In this document: in pieces, positions 9,348-17,380 of the stretch
How positions within the stretch are numbered: position 1 is the first letter of the stretch
Layout: the number at the start of each line of letters is the position of its first letter
The notes under the pieces: model-generated
What the model was told of the DNA's origin: nothing
What the model saw: only the letters and a program-made list of their open reading frames with translations
Database searches by the model: none
DNA from: JASSUD01 sp031963225
GTDB lineage: Bacteria; Pseudomonadota; Gammaproteobacteria; Burkholderiales; Burkholderiaceae
Assembly: GCA_031963225.1 (NCBI GenBank)
Contig: JASSUD010000014.1
Location: 1-44,176 of the forward strand
Length of the DNA: 44,176 nucleotides
Direction of reading: 5' to 3'
Translations under genes and position numbers: made by a program

Positions 9348-9416
9348 ACTTTTCTTGGAATGTATGCCAGGGCCTTGGCCTGTATACACACCTTACTTTT
9401 AGGTATGCCTACCTAT

Positions 9417-9590
9417 TGTTACGCAGATATTCAAAAAGACGGTAGTGCGCATGTTGGGGTTCCTTCGTCACCACCAACCTACCGAGATGCCTATGTAAAA
9501 GGGTTCTATCAAACCCTACGAACCACAAGAAAAGCAAAGAATGGTAGGTTGGTGGTGACGAAGGAACCCCAACATGCACACCACCGTCTT
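9417..9590. repeat. Inverted REP pair (REPIN)
   Basis: Plus-orientation REP at 9451-9483 and minus-orientation REP at 9543-9576, with a 59-bp spacer containing AAAGGGTTCTATCAAACC and ACAAGAAAAGCAAAGAAT. The arms are complementary over about 33 bp, so the whole could fold into one long hairpin. The left flank (TTACGCAGATATTCAAAAAG) is itself a repeated module found near 23586, 24525, 26331 and 44065. The remaining bases up to 9711 show no gene. Confidence 0.85.
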
Positions 9591-9711
9591 TTAATCTTTG
9601 CGCTTTGCTATCAGTAATTCGCCGTTCCATAATATGCGTAACATCAATAAATAATGTATGACACTTTTTATTCTTTTTTATATTTAGCATTACATAGGAT
9701 TAAAACTACTT

Positions 9712-10404
9712 ATGGCTTTTACTCCACCACTCGATCACATTGATTGCAACACCCTTAGTCCGCTGCAGCACTTGTTTGAAAACAATCAGCAATGGGTTGC
9801 AAAAATGCAAGCGGAAGACCCAGAGTACTTTACACGCCTAAAAGACCAGCAAAAACCGCAATACCTTTGGATAGGCTGCTCCGATTCACGCGTCCCCGCG
9901 AACCAAATTACTGGCTTGCCTCCTGGCGAAGTATTTGTGCATCGCAATATTGCCAATGTAGTCGTACATACTGACTTAAATTGCTTATCTGTTATCCAAT
10001 TTGCTGTGGAAGTGCTTCAAATACGCCATATTATGGTGGTAGGCCATTACGGCTGCTCAGGAGTTGGCGCTGCGCTTGTCAGTAAGCGTATTGGACTTGC
10101 AGACAACTGGCTTCGGCATATTCAGGATGTACACGACCAACATCACACACTTCTGGAGCGTTGCGCACAAGGAGCTGATCAACATGCGCGACTCGTTGAG
10201 CTCAACGCCATTGAACAAGCGGTGCACGTATGCAGTACCACCATCGTGCAAGATGCTTGGGAACGAGGTCAATCTCTGACAGTACATGCTTGGGTATATG
10301 GAGTGCACGATGGCCATCTACGAGATTTAGGCTTGCGCGCAAGTTCACCAGAAACGCTAGAACAGACCTACAAACAATGCCTAGAAATCCAAGAAAACAA
10401 ATAA
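9712..10404 (+). CDS. can: Beta-class carbonic anhydrase
   Basis: This is a zinc enzyme that interconverts CO2 and bicarbonate in the cytoplasm. The zinc ligands Cys56 and Asp58 lie in IGCSDSRVPANQI, and His112 and Cys115 in VVGHYGCSG. The Asp58-Arg60 dyad of the beta class is present. At 230 residues it is close to E. coli Can (220). AGGA stands upstream of the ATG at 9712. The gene lies between two REP pairs and looks monocistronic. Confidence 0.96.
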   Translation: MAFTPPLDHIDCNTLSPLQHLFENNQQWVAKMQAEDPEYFTRLKDQQKPQYLWIGCSDSRVPANQITGLPPGEVFVHRNIANVVVHTDLNCLSVIQFAVEVLQIRHIMVVGHYGCSGVGAALVSKRIGLADNWLRHIQDVHDQHHTLLERCAQGADQHARLVELNAIEQAVHVCSTTIVQDAWERGQSLTVHAWVYGVHDGHLRDLGLRASSPETLEQTYKQCLEIQENK

Positions 10405-10421
10405 AAGGCGTATAAAAGCAT

Positions 10422-10542
10422 GTAGGTTGGTGGTGACGAAGGAACCCCAACATGCGCACTACCGGCTTGTAATCCTGCATATGCAGGTTTTAAAAGGACC
10501 GTGGTCATCATGTTGGGGTTCCTTCGTCACCACCAACCTACC
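10422..10542. repeat. Outward-facing REP pair
   Basis: Minus-orientation REP at 10422-10454 and plus-orientation REP at 10510-10542, in the reverse arrangement to the 9451 pair, with the GTAG feet on the outside. Between them is an AACCTGCATATGC-type module (here on the opposite strand, CCTGCATATGCAGG). The right unit reads through in frame into pepP, see that entry. Confidence 0.85.
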
Positions 10543-10578
10543 GTTCTTTATAAAAAAATGGAGCCAGGATCTTTTTTA

Positions 10579-11991
10579 ATGCATATACAGCCACTCAATG
10601 AATCCTCGCTATCGCCCTCTGATATGCGCACTATTTATATAGAGCGACGTCAGCAAGTATTGGAAATATTGCGCAATACTTGCAAAGGCGCTTTGGCCAT
10701 CATCCCTACGGCGCCAGAGCGTACGCGTAGCCGAGATACCGATCATCCTTACCGGCATGATAGCTACTTTTATTACCTCACCGGTTTTACCGAACCTGAA
10801 GCCATGCTGGTACTGGATGCGAGTGCAGAAAAAGAAGCCCCCTCCAGTATTTTATTTTGCCGCCCTAAAAATGAAGAGCGTGAAATATGGGATGGTTTTC
10901 GTTTCGGACCTCATGCAGCCCGCGATGCATTAGGAGTAGATGAGGCCCACTCCATTGAAACACTCGATCAAGAAATGCCTGTATTGCTAGCAAAGGCTCC
11001 TGCAATTTGCTATGCCTTTGGGCAGTCTCACACACTAGATAAGAATATGCGGCGCTGGCTTGCAGCTGCTGCACAAAAAAATCGCACTGGGCGCCGGGCA
11101 CCTTCTGTTGTATACGATATAACCGCGCTGTTAGACCCCATGCGCGCAATCAAACACCCTCATGAAATCGATTTAATGCGCCGTGCTGCACGCATCTCTG
11201 CACAGGGACATCTGCGCGCAATGGAAAAATGCTATCCAGGCATACGTGAATACGAATTAGAAGCAGAATTACTCTATACATTTCGACGCCATGGCAGCCA
11301 ATCTACAGCCTATTCCTCCATCGTCGCAGCAGGACCTAATGCGTGCGTGCTACACCATCTTGCAGGCACAGCCGAAGCACGCGTCGGAGATATGGTACTT
11401 ATCGATGCAGCTTGTGAATTAGATAGCTACGCAGCCGATATCACCCGTACCTTCCCAGTCAATGGTCGTTTCTCCAAACCCCAACGCACACTCTATGAAA
11501 TCGTATTAGCAGCTCAACAAGCAGCAATTGATGCTACACAGCCCGGTGCCAGCTTTAATGAACCGCATGAAGCCGCATTACGCATACTCACCCAAGGCTT
11601 ACTAGATACCGGCCTACTTCCCTCAGATAAATATGGCAGCCTAGAAGACGCCATTGAAAAAGAAGCTTACAAACGCTTTTATATGCATAAAACCAGCCAC
11701 TGGCTCGGCTTAGATGTACACGACTGTGGCCTATACCGGGATCTTCAAGCGCCACGAGGAAAAGATAATCAACATCCTTGGATTCGCCTACAAAAAAATA
11801 TGGTCCTCACCATAGAGCCTGGGCTATACGTGCGCGCTGCAGCCGACATACCTGAAGAGTATTGGGATATTGGAATTCGAATTGAAGATGATGCAGTAGT
11901 TACCGAAAAAGGCTGCGAACTGCTAAGCCGCGATGTACCTGTTACAGTTGCAGAAATTGAGGCATTAGTGGGGTGTCATAAGAATTATTAA
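10579..11991 (+). CDS. pepP: Xaa-Pro aminopeptidase (aminopeptidase P)
   Basis: This metallopeptidase removes the N-terminal residue before proline. The N-terminal AMP_N domain has RRQQVLEIL and YFYYLTGFTEPEA. The pita-bread catalytic domain holds the metal ligands Asp and Asp in LIDAACELDSYAADITRTFP, His in MHKTSHWLGLDVHD, Glu in TIEPGLYV and Glu in GIRIEDDAVV. I place the start at ATG 10579, with AGGA 8 bases upstream, giving 470 residues. The open frame continues upstream to 10501 through the REP unit, and ATG 10558 is another candidate. The REP-derived residues are not family-like. Confidence 0.94.
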   Translation: MHIQPLNESSLSPSDMRTIYIERRQQVLEILRNTCKGALAIIPTAPERTRSRDTDHPYRHDSYFYYLTGFTEPEAMLVLDASAEKEAPSSILFCRPKNEEREIWDGFRFGPHAARDALGVDEAHSIETLDQEMPVLLAKAPAICYAFGQSHTLDKNMRRWLAAAAQKNRTGRRAPSVVYDITALLDPMRAIKHPHEIDLMRRAARISAQGHLRAMEKCYPGIREYELEAELLYTFRRHGSQSTAYSSIVAAGPNACVLHHLAGTAEARVGDMVLIDAACELDSYAADITRTFPVNGRFSKPQRTLYEIVLAAQQAAIDATQPGASFNEPHEAALRILTQGLLDTGLLPSDKYGSLEDAIEKEAYKRFYMHKTSHWLGLDVHDCGLYRDLQAPRGKDNQHPWIRLQKNMVLTIEPGLYVRAAADIPEEYWDIGIRIEDDAVVTEKGCELLSRDVPVTVAEIEALVGCHKNY

Positions 11992-11999
11992 ACCAATAC

Positions 12000-12165
12000 A
12001 TGACTCCCAGGTAGGCATGATTAGAGGGAAGTGGCTTGCATGTTGGGGTTTGTACCCCACCACCAACCTACTGAAATGCGTATATAAAAGGGTTCTATCA
12101 CGCTCCACCAACCCCAAGAAAAGCAAAGAATGGTAGGTTGGTGGTGACGAAGGAACCCCAACATG
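12000..12165. repeat. Inverted REP pair (REPIN)
   Basis: Plus REP at 12040-12071 with the loop variant TTGTACCCC, minus REP at 12132-12165 with the loop GACGAAGGA. The spacer repeats the AAAGGGTTCTATCA...AAGAAAAGCAAAGAAT module of the 9451 pair. The left flank carries TGACTCCCAGGTAGGCATGA, a version of the module seen again near 17570 and 17830. Confidence 0.85.
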
Positions 12166-12219
12166 CATACCACTGTCTTTTTGAATACCTGCCTAATTCA
12201 ACTTCAAGCGATAAAGTAA

Positions 12220-13665
12220 ATGTCTAGATCCTCTTCTATTTCTTCACCTAATCACGCTTGCTATGCAAATGCTATAGCGCATGAACAACGCTACCAGCAC
12301 AGTAACAGCACTGTGCTTTGCCGTTTTCTTGATGTGCCCGTTGATACCAAAAAGGTTACTTTTCGTGAATTGCGCTGGTCTGAGTTAGTAAGTTTTGCAC
12401 TGGTGTCAAAAGCTGCCCTTGCTTGTTTTAATCAATATATGCAGCATATTCAAGCAGTATTGAGCACAAAATTAAACTATCCACCAGACCACCCTTTTGA
12501 GGCCAAGAAAGCGATGGTGGTTATTTCTAAACGTAGCGCTGTAATCAAGCACTTAATCGGGAAGGCACACGAGCAGATTACGCAAGCTTATTTTTTAGCG
12601 CTGCTGGCTATGCTAGCAAAACCATTTTCTGAGCGAAGGATAAAAGATCTTGCCGAGGTAGCATTATTATCACAAGAGAGAGGTAATGCTCTTGTTAATC
12701 TCCCCTTACATGCTCAGCATCTGTTACGTGACGAGGTATTAATCGAGTTAGCGCGATTCGATCTGACAGAGGAACAATGGCAAAATTTCTTAGCGATTCC
12801 TGGTGAACATATTGCAGGAGGGTTAGTACGTGCTTTAGAGGAAGATCTAGAGGATAGTAAAGGCCTGATGCTGGAGAGTAGGTTATTCGCTAATATACCA
12901 AGCTTTAATTTTGATAATCAAGCTGCTACTAATAACTACCAGCCAATATCTCTTCCTTTGCATTGGAGCGCTTGTAAAGCTGATCGTATAGATAAGTTTA
13001 AAGAATTAATTAGCCACGGTGCTGATGTTCATTTACCCAATCATAAAAATGAAAATCTTTGGCATATTGTTTTAAAAAATAGAAATCCTAGGTTGGCAGA
13101 ATTACTATTCGATGAGCAGGTAGCGATCACGCAACAAGATGATGTGGGGCTGATGCCCTATCATTGGGCAGCACGCTATGGTTACTTTGAATTTTTTCAG
13201 AAGCTCACTTTTGGGAGTGGTATTGATCTCCATAAGCAGCTTGAAACAGATCGAAGGATTTTGAGCTTTGCAGTGCTGGGTGGCAACATAAACCTAATCA
13301 AATGGCTGCTTGAGCACGGTGCACAAAAGCATATCAATAGTGTTACACAACGCGCACCGCTACATCATGCTGTCTCAAGTGGTCAAACTAATACTGCGCG
13401 TCTCTTATTGGAGAGTGGAGCAAAACCAGATATTCAAGACGAAAAATTGCAATCCCCGCTCTCTATGGCCGTTAATAAAGGCTCGCTTGCTATGGTTGAA
13501 TTGCTTCTTAAGTATCAGGCAACCCCAACTTCAGCCGATTTGGCGGTAGCCGAAAAGAAAAAATATTTTGAAATCCTCGGGTGCTTATCAGATGCAATGA
13601 AGGCAAATACCCCAAAGCAGAAATCCTTTTTGCAAGGCTTAATAGAACACTTAAAATTTACCTAA
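12220..13665 (+). CDS. Ankyrin-repeat protein with a possible N-terminal F-box; candidate effector
   Basis: This 481-residue protein has no signal peptide. Residues about 34-72 (CRFLDVPVDTKKVTFREL, then SELVSFALVSKAALACFNQY) resemble the C-terminal half of an F-box, the domain that docks to eukaryotic Skp1. Residues about 75-225 are helical and not recognised. From about 245 to 460 there are five or six ankyrin repeats, among them LPLHWSACKADRIDKFKELI, APLHHAVSSGQTNTARLLLE and SPLSMAVNKGSLAMVELLLK. F-box plus ankyrin is a known effector design in intracellular bacteria. The Ser-rich first ten residues would suit a type III signal. The ankyrin call is secure, the F-box and secretion are inference. 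A terminator follows immediately. Confidence 0.8.
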   Translation: MSRSSSISSPNHACYANAIAHEQRYQHSNSTVLCRFLDVPVDTKKVTFRELRWSELVSFALVSKAALACFNQYMQHIQAVLSTKLNYPPDHPFEAKKAMVVISKRSAVIKHLIGKAHEQITQAYFLALLAMLAKPFSERRIKDLAEVALLSQERGNALVNLPLHAQHLLRDEVLIELARFDLTEEQWQNFLAIPGEHIAGGLVRALEEDLEDSKGLMLESRLFANIPSFNFDNQAATNNYQPISLPLHWSACKADRIDKFKELISHGADVHLPNHKNENLWHIVLKNRNPRLAELLFDEQVAITQQDDVGLMPYHWAARYGYFEFFQKLTFGSGIDLHKQLETDRRILSFAVLGGNINLIKWLLEHGAQKHINSVTQRAPLHHAVSSGQTNTARLLLESGAKPDIQDEKLQSPLSMAVNKGSLAMVELLLKYQATPTSADLAVAEKKKYFEILGCLSDAMKANTPKQKSFLQGLIEHLKFT

Positions 13666-13666
13666 C

Positions 13667-13695
13667 GGCGGCCCTTCCTTGACTGGCCGCCTTTT
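13667..13695 (+). terminator. Rho-independent terminator of the ankyrin gene
   Basis: GGCGGCC at 13667-13673 pairs with GGCCGCC at 13685-13691 across an 11-base loop, followed by TTTT. It begins only 2 bases after the stop codon of the ankyrin gene. Confidence 0.8.
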
Positions 13696-13739
13696 AGATA
13701 GTGTGTAGATAGGCGCTTAAGTTAACGTTGGTTTTATGA

Positions 13740-15506
13740 TCATGCCTGCATAGAAGCAAATTCCTCGCGCATTTGCGCAAGTGCCGTATTATCGAGCCAC
13801 TCGATCTCTAATAGCTCTTTTTGGGGGCTATCATTGGCTCTTCCAAGCTCTGTCACTCCAGAGTCACTCTTAAATAACCCAAGCTTTTCCACACCAGTGT
13901 AAGTTTGATTTGGAATAAGATTTTTTTCTTCTACGACAGTATGTTGCACATAAGTATTCCACTTTGCTGAATCTTTATCACGAAGCAAAACTACATTGAC
14001 CCCTTCGCCAATTCCCTTTTCTCCCCCATATTGATGGGCCGTCTTTTCATGATCAGAAGTTTGAGAAATTTTGCGGATACGAGGGCTTAAAAAGGGTAAC
14101 TTCTCTAACCCTTCTTTCTCACGCGCTTCTTTGCCTGCAGCATTGTCAGGTAGACCACTAGTGTTTGCAAAGGCATGGATATGTAGCAGCGCAACTTCAG
14201 CTTCATTGCCCGGATTAGTGGCTATTGTGGCGCGGCATCCTCCTAATTGAGAGGTGAGGATAATTGGAGGACCTTCTATTTTCACTACTAAGCTGGTTGC
14301 CTTCCCTGGAACGGCAGGTACCCAATGCGCATCAAACATAATAGAGCCGCTGGGTGGTGCCTCATAGGTTCCAAAAAGCTGCTCAATAGGTACTAATCCT
14401 AAGGCTTTACCTTTGTCAACGTGAGGGCTTTCAATAAAAGTAAAGCGTACACAGCCTGCGCGACGAAAATCATAGCGTAGTTCATTTATTACAGCGTTTG
14501 TTTCATCTGGGTGCTTTTCTTTTAATTGGTCAATGATCTCAGATTCAGACATCTCTCCGGTTGCCTTCCATCCCTCAATCCTTTCATCCAGCTCTGGGCA
14601 CCGACGTATTAATAGCTCGAATAATTTCTCATTAGCGGTTGTTGGTATTTTATCTATAGACTTATCAGTGGGATTTGTATCTGGCTGTAGCTCCATGCTT
14701 TCATATAGCGAATTAGTCTTCAAAAATTCGACTGTGTCTTCTCGCATTGATTTGGCATACCCCTTTAATTCGGAGATAGACTCGCTAGCAGCTGTTAATA
14801 TTTTTCCTTTGGTGAGAGATCCTAAATGCTCAAGCATTTCTATATATTCAATCTCTGATGTTGCTGACTCTAAAAAATTAAGCTCAGTGCCATCATCCGA
14901 GGGTACCCGCGCTCTTTCACCAAAACACTCTATGCTAAAAGACTCAGCAAAAATATTGGCAACATCAGCAGCGGTAGTAACAAAAGTGCTAGCTATTTCC
15001 GCGAGGCTGCTACGTCTTGTCAGAGTCCGTGTAGCGGGCTGTTGAGCAGTATCAGTCATACTTAATATCGGTGTTGCCGGGCGGAGTGGCTGAGTAATAA
15101 TAGTAGCGGCAAACAGGTCTGCCGCACTTGCCGCACGTCTTAAGCCTGTCTGTCTAATGAGCTGTTGAGCAGCATCAGCCATTAACATCGGTGCTGCTCG
15201 TTGGGGTTGCTGAATAATAATATTATCGGCCAGCAGGTCTGCTGCACTTGCCGCACGTCTTAATCGAGTCTGTGCATTTGATTGCTGAGCAGCGATTGGA
15301 TTTTGTTGGGCATTAGGGGGTAATGGTGGTAATGGAGATAATCGCACGGAAGGCCCTGCAGTTGAATGAGTAGGTGATAAGCTGACCCGAGCAATTGCTG
15401 GGGCTTCTGGCAAAACAAGGCCTTGCTCAGTGTTTGGCACAGAACTAGTAGTAAGTGAGTTATTGGGCTTTATCGGCATAAGAATCTCAAGTGAGTGATT
15501 GATCAT
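13740..15506 (-). CDS. Unrecognised 588-residue protein; candidate secreted effector
   Basis: I do not recognise the family. I start it at ATG 15506 (GGA just upstream). A TTG 9 bp earlier and ATG 15479 are alternatives. Residues about 5-75 are Pro/Ser/Thr-rich and likely disordered. Then a motif recurs three times: RLRRAASAADLLADNIII, GLRRAASAADLFAATIIT and TLTRRSSLAEIASTF, spaced about 41 and 39 residues apart. The middle (about 190-340) is acidic and helical. The C-terminal half begins near FRRAGCVRFTFIESPHVDKG and contains LGGC (Cys424) with His442 and His444 downstream. This is a loose match to the Cys/His pair of deamidase toxins, and only a hypothesis. No signal peptide or membrane segment. 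It converges with the ankyrin gene and is preceded by a duplicated dyad at 15639-15677. Confidence 0.6.
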   Translation of the reverse strand: MINHSLEILMPIKPNNSLTTSSVPNTEQGLVLPEAPAIARVSLSPTHSTAGPSVRLSPLPPLPPNAQQNPIAAQQSNAQTRLRRAASAADLLADNIIIQQPQRAAPMLMADAAQQLIRQTGLRRAASAADLFAATIITQPLRPATPILSMTDTAQQPATRTLTRRSSLAEIASTFVTTAADVANIFAESFSIECFGERARVPSDDGTELNFLESATSEIEYIEMLEHLGSLTKGKILTAASESISELKGYAKSMREDTVEFLKTNSLYESMELQPDTNPTDKSIDKIPTTANEKLFELLIRRCPELDERIEGWKATGEMSESEIIDQLKEKHPDETNAVINELRYDFRRAGCVRFTFIESPHVDKGKALGLVPIEQLFGTYEAPPSGSIMFDAHWVPAVPGKATSLVVKIEGPPIILTSQLGGCRATIATNPGNEAEVALLHIHAFANTSGLPDNAAGKEAREKEGLEKLPFLSPRIRKISQTSDHEKTAHQYGGEKGIGEGVNVVLLRDKDSAKWNTYVQHTVVEEKNLIPNQTYTGVEKLGLFKSDSGVTELGRANDSPQKELLEIEWLDNTALAQMREEFASMQA

Positions 15507-15638
15507 GAAATCCAAAAGTACAGCTAATCAATAACTTGCTTGAGCTTTATTCCGAAAAATTCTTTAAGAATCCGAAGTGACTTTTTTCTGATTTTATTTA
15601 TTCTTTACTGTTGAGCGGATAGCTATCCTCCATAAAAA

Positions 15639-15677
15639 ATAAGAATAATCTTATCACATATATAAGAATAATCTTAT
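15639..15677. promoter_or_regulatory. Duplicated 16-bp dyad upstream of the 588-residue gene
   Basis: ATAAGAATAATCTTAT occurs identically at 15639-15654 and 15662-15677, 23 bp apart. Each copy is an inverted repeat (ATAAGA/TCTTAT around ATAA). The pair lies 133 bp upstream of the start at 15506, in AT-rich DNA. This is the layout of a tandem operator for a dimeric regulator. Which protein binds is unknown. Confidence 0.45.
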
Positions 15678-15758
15678 CAGATATTTTAGAAAGAGTAACT
15701 ATGCGCCAGGACATGAACTAGGCAAAAGATGCCATCTTCGGAATAAAACTTAGTATGC

Positions 15759-15945
15759 ATGTTGGGGTTCGTACCTCCCCACCAACCAATGGCATTCGGT
15801 TAGTATTTAAGATTATTATTTTTGACTAATTATCTAAAGGCCAGCTTCGAGTGAAGCGTTAAGAACCGTTGAATTTTTAGGTGAAGGTGAGCGAATTATG
15901 TACTGGTCAACACTTAACCGAATGCCATTGCACCACCAACCTACC
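15759..15945 (+). repeat. REP unit split by a miniature element
   Basis: The left part of a plus-orientation REP (15759-15786) and its right part (15931-15945) flank the element at 15787-15930. The right part repeats CACCACCAAC, the target duplication. The AT-rich 15516-15758 stretch upstream has no gene; it holds the dyad described separately. Confidence 0.8.
15787..15930. mobile_element. 144-bp miniature inverted-repeat element in a REP
   Basis: The ends are perfect 16-bp inverted repeats, CAATGGCATTCGGTTA on the left and TAACCGAATGCCATTG on the right. The flanks are CCCCACCAAC (15777-15786) and CACCACCAAC (15931-15940), a 10-bp target duplication with one later change. No transposase frame fits inside. 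The left 54 bp closely resemble the element starting at 44122, so this is probably an internally deleted relative. Confidence 0.8.
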
Positions 15946-15972
15946 GGGATGAAGGGAAATAGGTGTGTATGC

Positions 15973-16010
15973 AAAAAGCCCCCGACCAGGAATGGAAGGG
16001 GGCTTTTTTT
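15973..16010. terminator. Decayed copy of the rRNA operon terminator
   Basis: AAAAAGCCCCC pairs with GGGGGCTTTTT across a 15-base loop, followed by TTTTT-type tracts on both strands. The left arm with CGACCAGGAA is identical to the terminator at 17931-17967 behind the 5S gene. It lies just left of the IS3 element and serves no visible gene, so it looks like a duplicated remnant. Confidence 0.65.
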
Positions 16011-16070
16011 ATAGCGGTGACCCGTCCTGAAATAGGTTGACACATTTTTCTTCAAGAGAAGGAGTGTCAA

Positions 16071-16472
16071 ATGGAATCAGAGACAAAGCGTACGCAAAGG
16101 GATTACAGTCTGGCTTTTAAATTGTCGATAGTCGACCAAATAGAAAAAGGCGAGTTAAGCTATAAGCAGGCACAGCGCCGCTATGGCATCCAAGGCCGAT
16201 CAACGGTTCTGGTATGGCTGCGCAAACACGGTCGACAAGATTGGAGCGGGGGTAGTTCATCTCGCGGGAAAGGAGCCAGAATGGAAAGCGATTCCCCCTT
16301 GTTGCTTACGCCCGAGCAGCGTATCAAGGAGCTGGAGGAACAACTAAAACAGGCGAATGGGAAGGCCCAGTTCTTTGAAGCCGTACTCGATGTTCTGAAA
16401 AAAGATTACGGGGTGTCTATCGTAAAAAAGCCAGTCGGCAGGTCATCGCGCAAAAACGCGTCCAGGGATTGA
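16071..16472 (+). CDS. IS3-family transposase subunit OrfA
   Basis: This 133-residue protein starts with the helix-turn-helix region RDYSLAFKLSIVDQIEKGEL, SYKQAQRRYGIQGRSTVLVW, followed by a leucine-zipper-like coiled coil (EQRIKELEEQLKQANGKAQF). It binds the IS ends and helps regulate transposition. AGGAG stands upstream of the ATG. Near its end, A AAA AAG at 16424-16430 is a canonical slippery heptamer that would shift ribosomes by -1 into OrfB. Confidence 0.93.
   Translation: MESETKRTQRDYSLAFKLSIVDQIEKGELSYKQAQRRYGIQGRSTVLVWLRKHGRQDWSGGSSSRGKGARMESDSPLLLTPEQRIKELEEQLKQANGKAQFFEAVLDVLKKDYGVSIVKKPVGRSSRKNASRD
16424..16430 (+). promoter_or_regulatory. Slippery heptamer for -1 frameshifting (OrfAB)
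   Basis: AAAAAAG is phased as A AAA AAG in the OrfA frame. After a -1 shift translation continues RKKASRQVIAQKRVQGLSVI into OrfB without a stop, giving the OrfAB fusion transposase known for this family. Confidence 0.75.
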
Positions 16473-17350
16473 GTGTGATCCAGGCCTGCCGCTACATGGG
16501 GATAAGCCGTCAGGCTTATTACCAGCAGCACCAGAGAGCATGCCAGCGCGAAGTGCGAAACAATAAAATAGTTGCATTGGTGACGCACACACGATTGAGC
16601 CAACCACGGTTAGGCACGCGCAAGCTGCACTATCTGCTCAGGCCTGAGCTAAAACAGGTGGGGATTAAATTAGGACGTGATGGCCTGTTCGCTATCCTGC
16701 GCCATGCTCGCTTGCTAGTAAGCCCAAAGCGGGCGTATCACAAGACCACAAATAGCCATCACCGCTTCCGTAGGCATCCCAACCTACTCAAAGCGGGAGA
16801 GCAGAAGGTCATTCCAACGGGGTGCGAGCAGGTGTGGGTGGCAGACATTACCTACTTGCCAACGGCTCAGCAGTGTGTGTATCTGAGCCTCGTAACTGAT
16901 GCGTATTCCCGGAAGATTGTGGGCTACCACGTGCATGATAGTCTGCATACTGAATCAGTCATTCAGGCGCTGAAGAAAGCCCTCCGCGCCAGAGAAACCC
17001 AGCAGCCATTGATTCACCACTCGGACCGTGGCCTTCAATATTGCTCCGCTTCTTATCAGCAACTGCACCAGCGCCATGGCTTGATTTGCTCGATGACCGA
17101 TGGATACGATTGCTATCAAAATGCGCTGGCAGAGCGTATCAATGGCATTCTTAAGACGGAGTTTCTGCTACAACGTCCAGCCGATTTGGCCCAGGCGATC
17201 CATATGGTTAAACAGTCCGTACAAATTTATAACCAGGAACGCCCACACCATTCTTTACAATACAAGACGCCCGACGAAGTGCATCGGGCATCTTTAACAA
17301 ACTATTTGCATACTACAAATAACGTATCACAAACTGTCAACCTATTTTAG
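16469..17350 (+). CDS. IS3-family transposase OrfB, DDE integrase core
   Basis: The frame has 293 residues from TTG 16469 and is probably made mainly as the OrfAB fusion. The HTH_21 segment LGTRKLHYLL is followed by the rve core with DITYLPT (first Asp), HHSDRGLQYCS (second Asp) and NALAERINGILKTE (Glu), so the catalytic triad is intact. The C-terminus has the usual YNQERPHHSLQYKTPDEVH. It overlaps OrfA by 4 bp in the -1 frame. Confidence 0.95.
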   Translation: MSVIQACRYMGISRQAYYQQHQRACQREVRNNKIVALVTHTRLSQPRLGTRKLHYLLRPELKQVGIKLGRDGLFAILRHARLLVSPKRAYHKTTNSHHRFRRHPNLLKAGEQKVIPTGCEQVWVADITYLPTAQQCVYLSLVTDAYSRKIVGYHVHDSLHTESVIQALKKALRARETQQPLIHHSDRGLQYCSASYQQLHQRHGLICSMTDGYDCYQNALAERINGILKTEFLLQRPADLAQAIHMVKQSVQIYNQERPHHSLQYKTPDEVHRASLTNYLHTTNNVSQTVNLF

Positions 17351-17380
17351 GACGGGACACGGTGATTCCAGCACCCTCAT

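Larger units (their letters stand above)
16018..17359 (+). mobile_element. Complete IS3-family insertion sequence
   Basis: The element spans 1342 bp. The left end TGACCCGTCCTGAAATAGGT and the right end, read inward as TGTCCCGTCCTAAAATAGGT, form a terminal inverted repeat of about 25 bp beginning with the TG typical of IS3. A 3-bp duplication CGG lies at 16015-16017 and 17360-17362. Two overlapping frames encode OrfA and OrfB. Nothing suggests inactivation. Confidence 0.92.

Noticed and set aside
9360..9690. Open frames of 85 and 93 codons on opposite strands
   Set aside because: Both are translations of the inverted REP pair (VGVPSSPPTY and LVVTKEPQHAH recur wherever a REP is translated), so they are repeat artefacts.
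15834..16070. 78-codon minus-strand frame ahead of the IS3 element
   Set aside because: It crosses the IS end, the terminator hairpin, a REP and the miniature element; no single gene could be composed of these.
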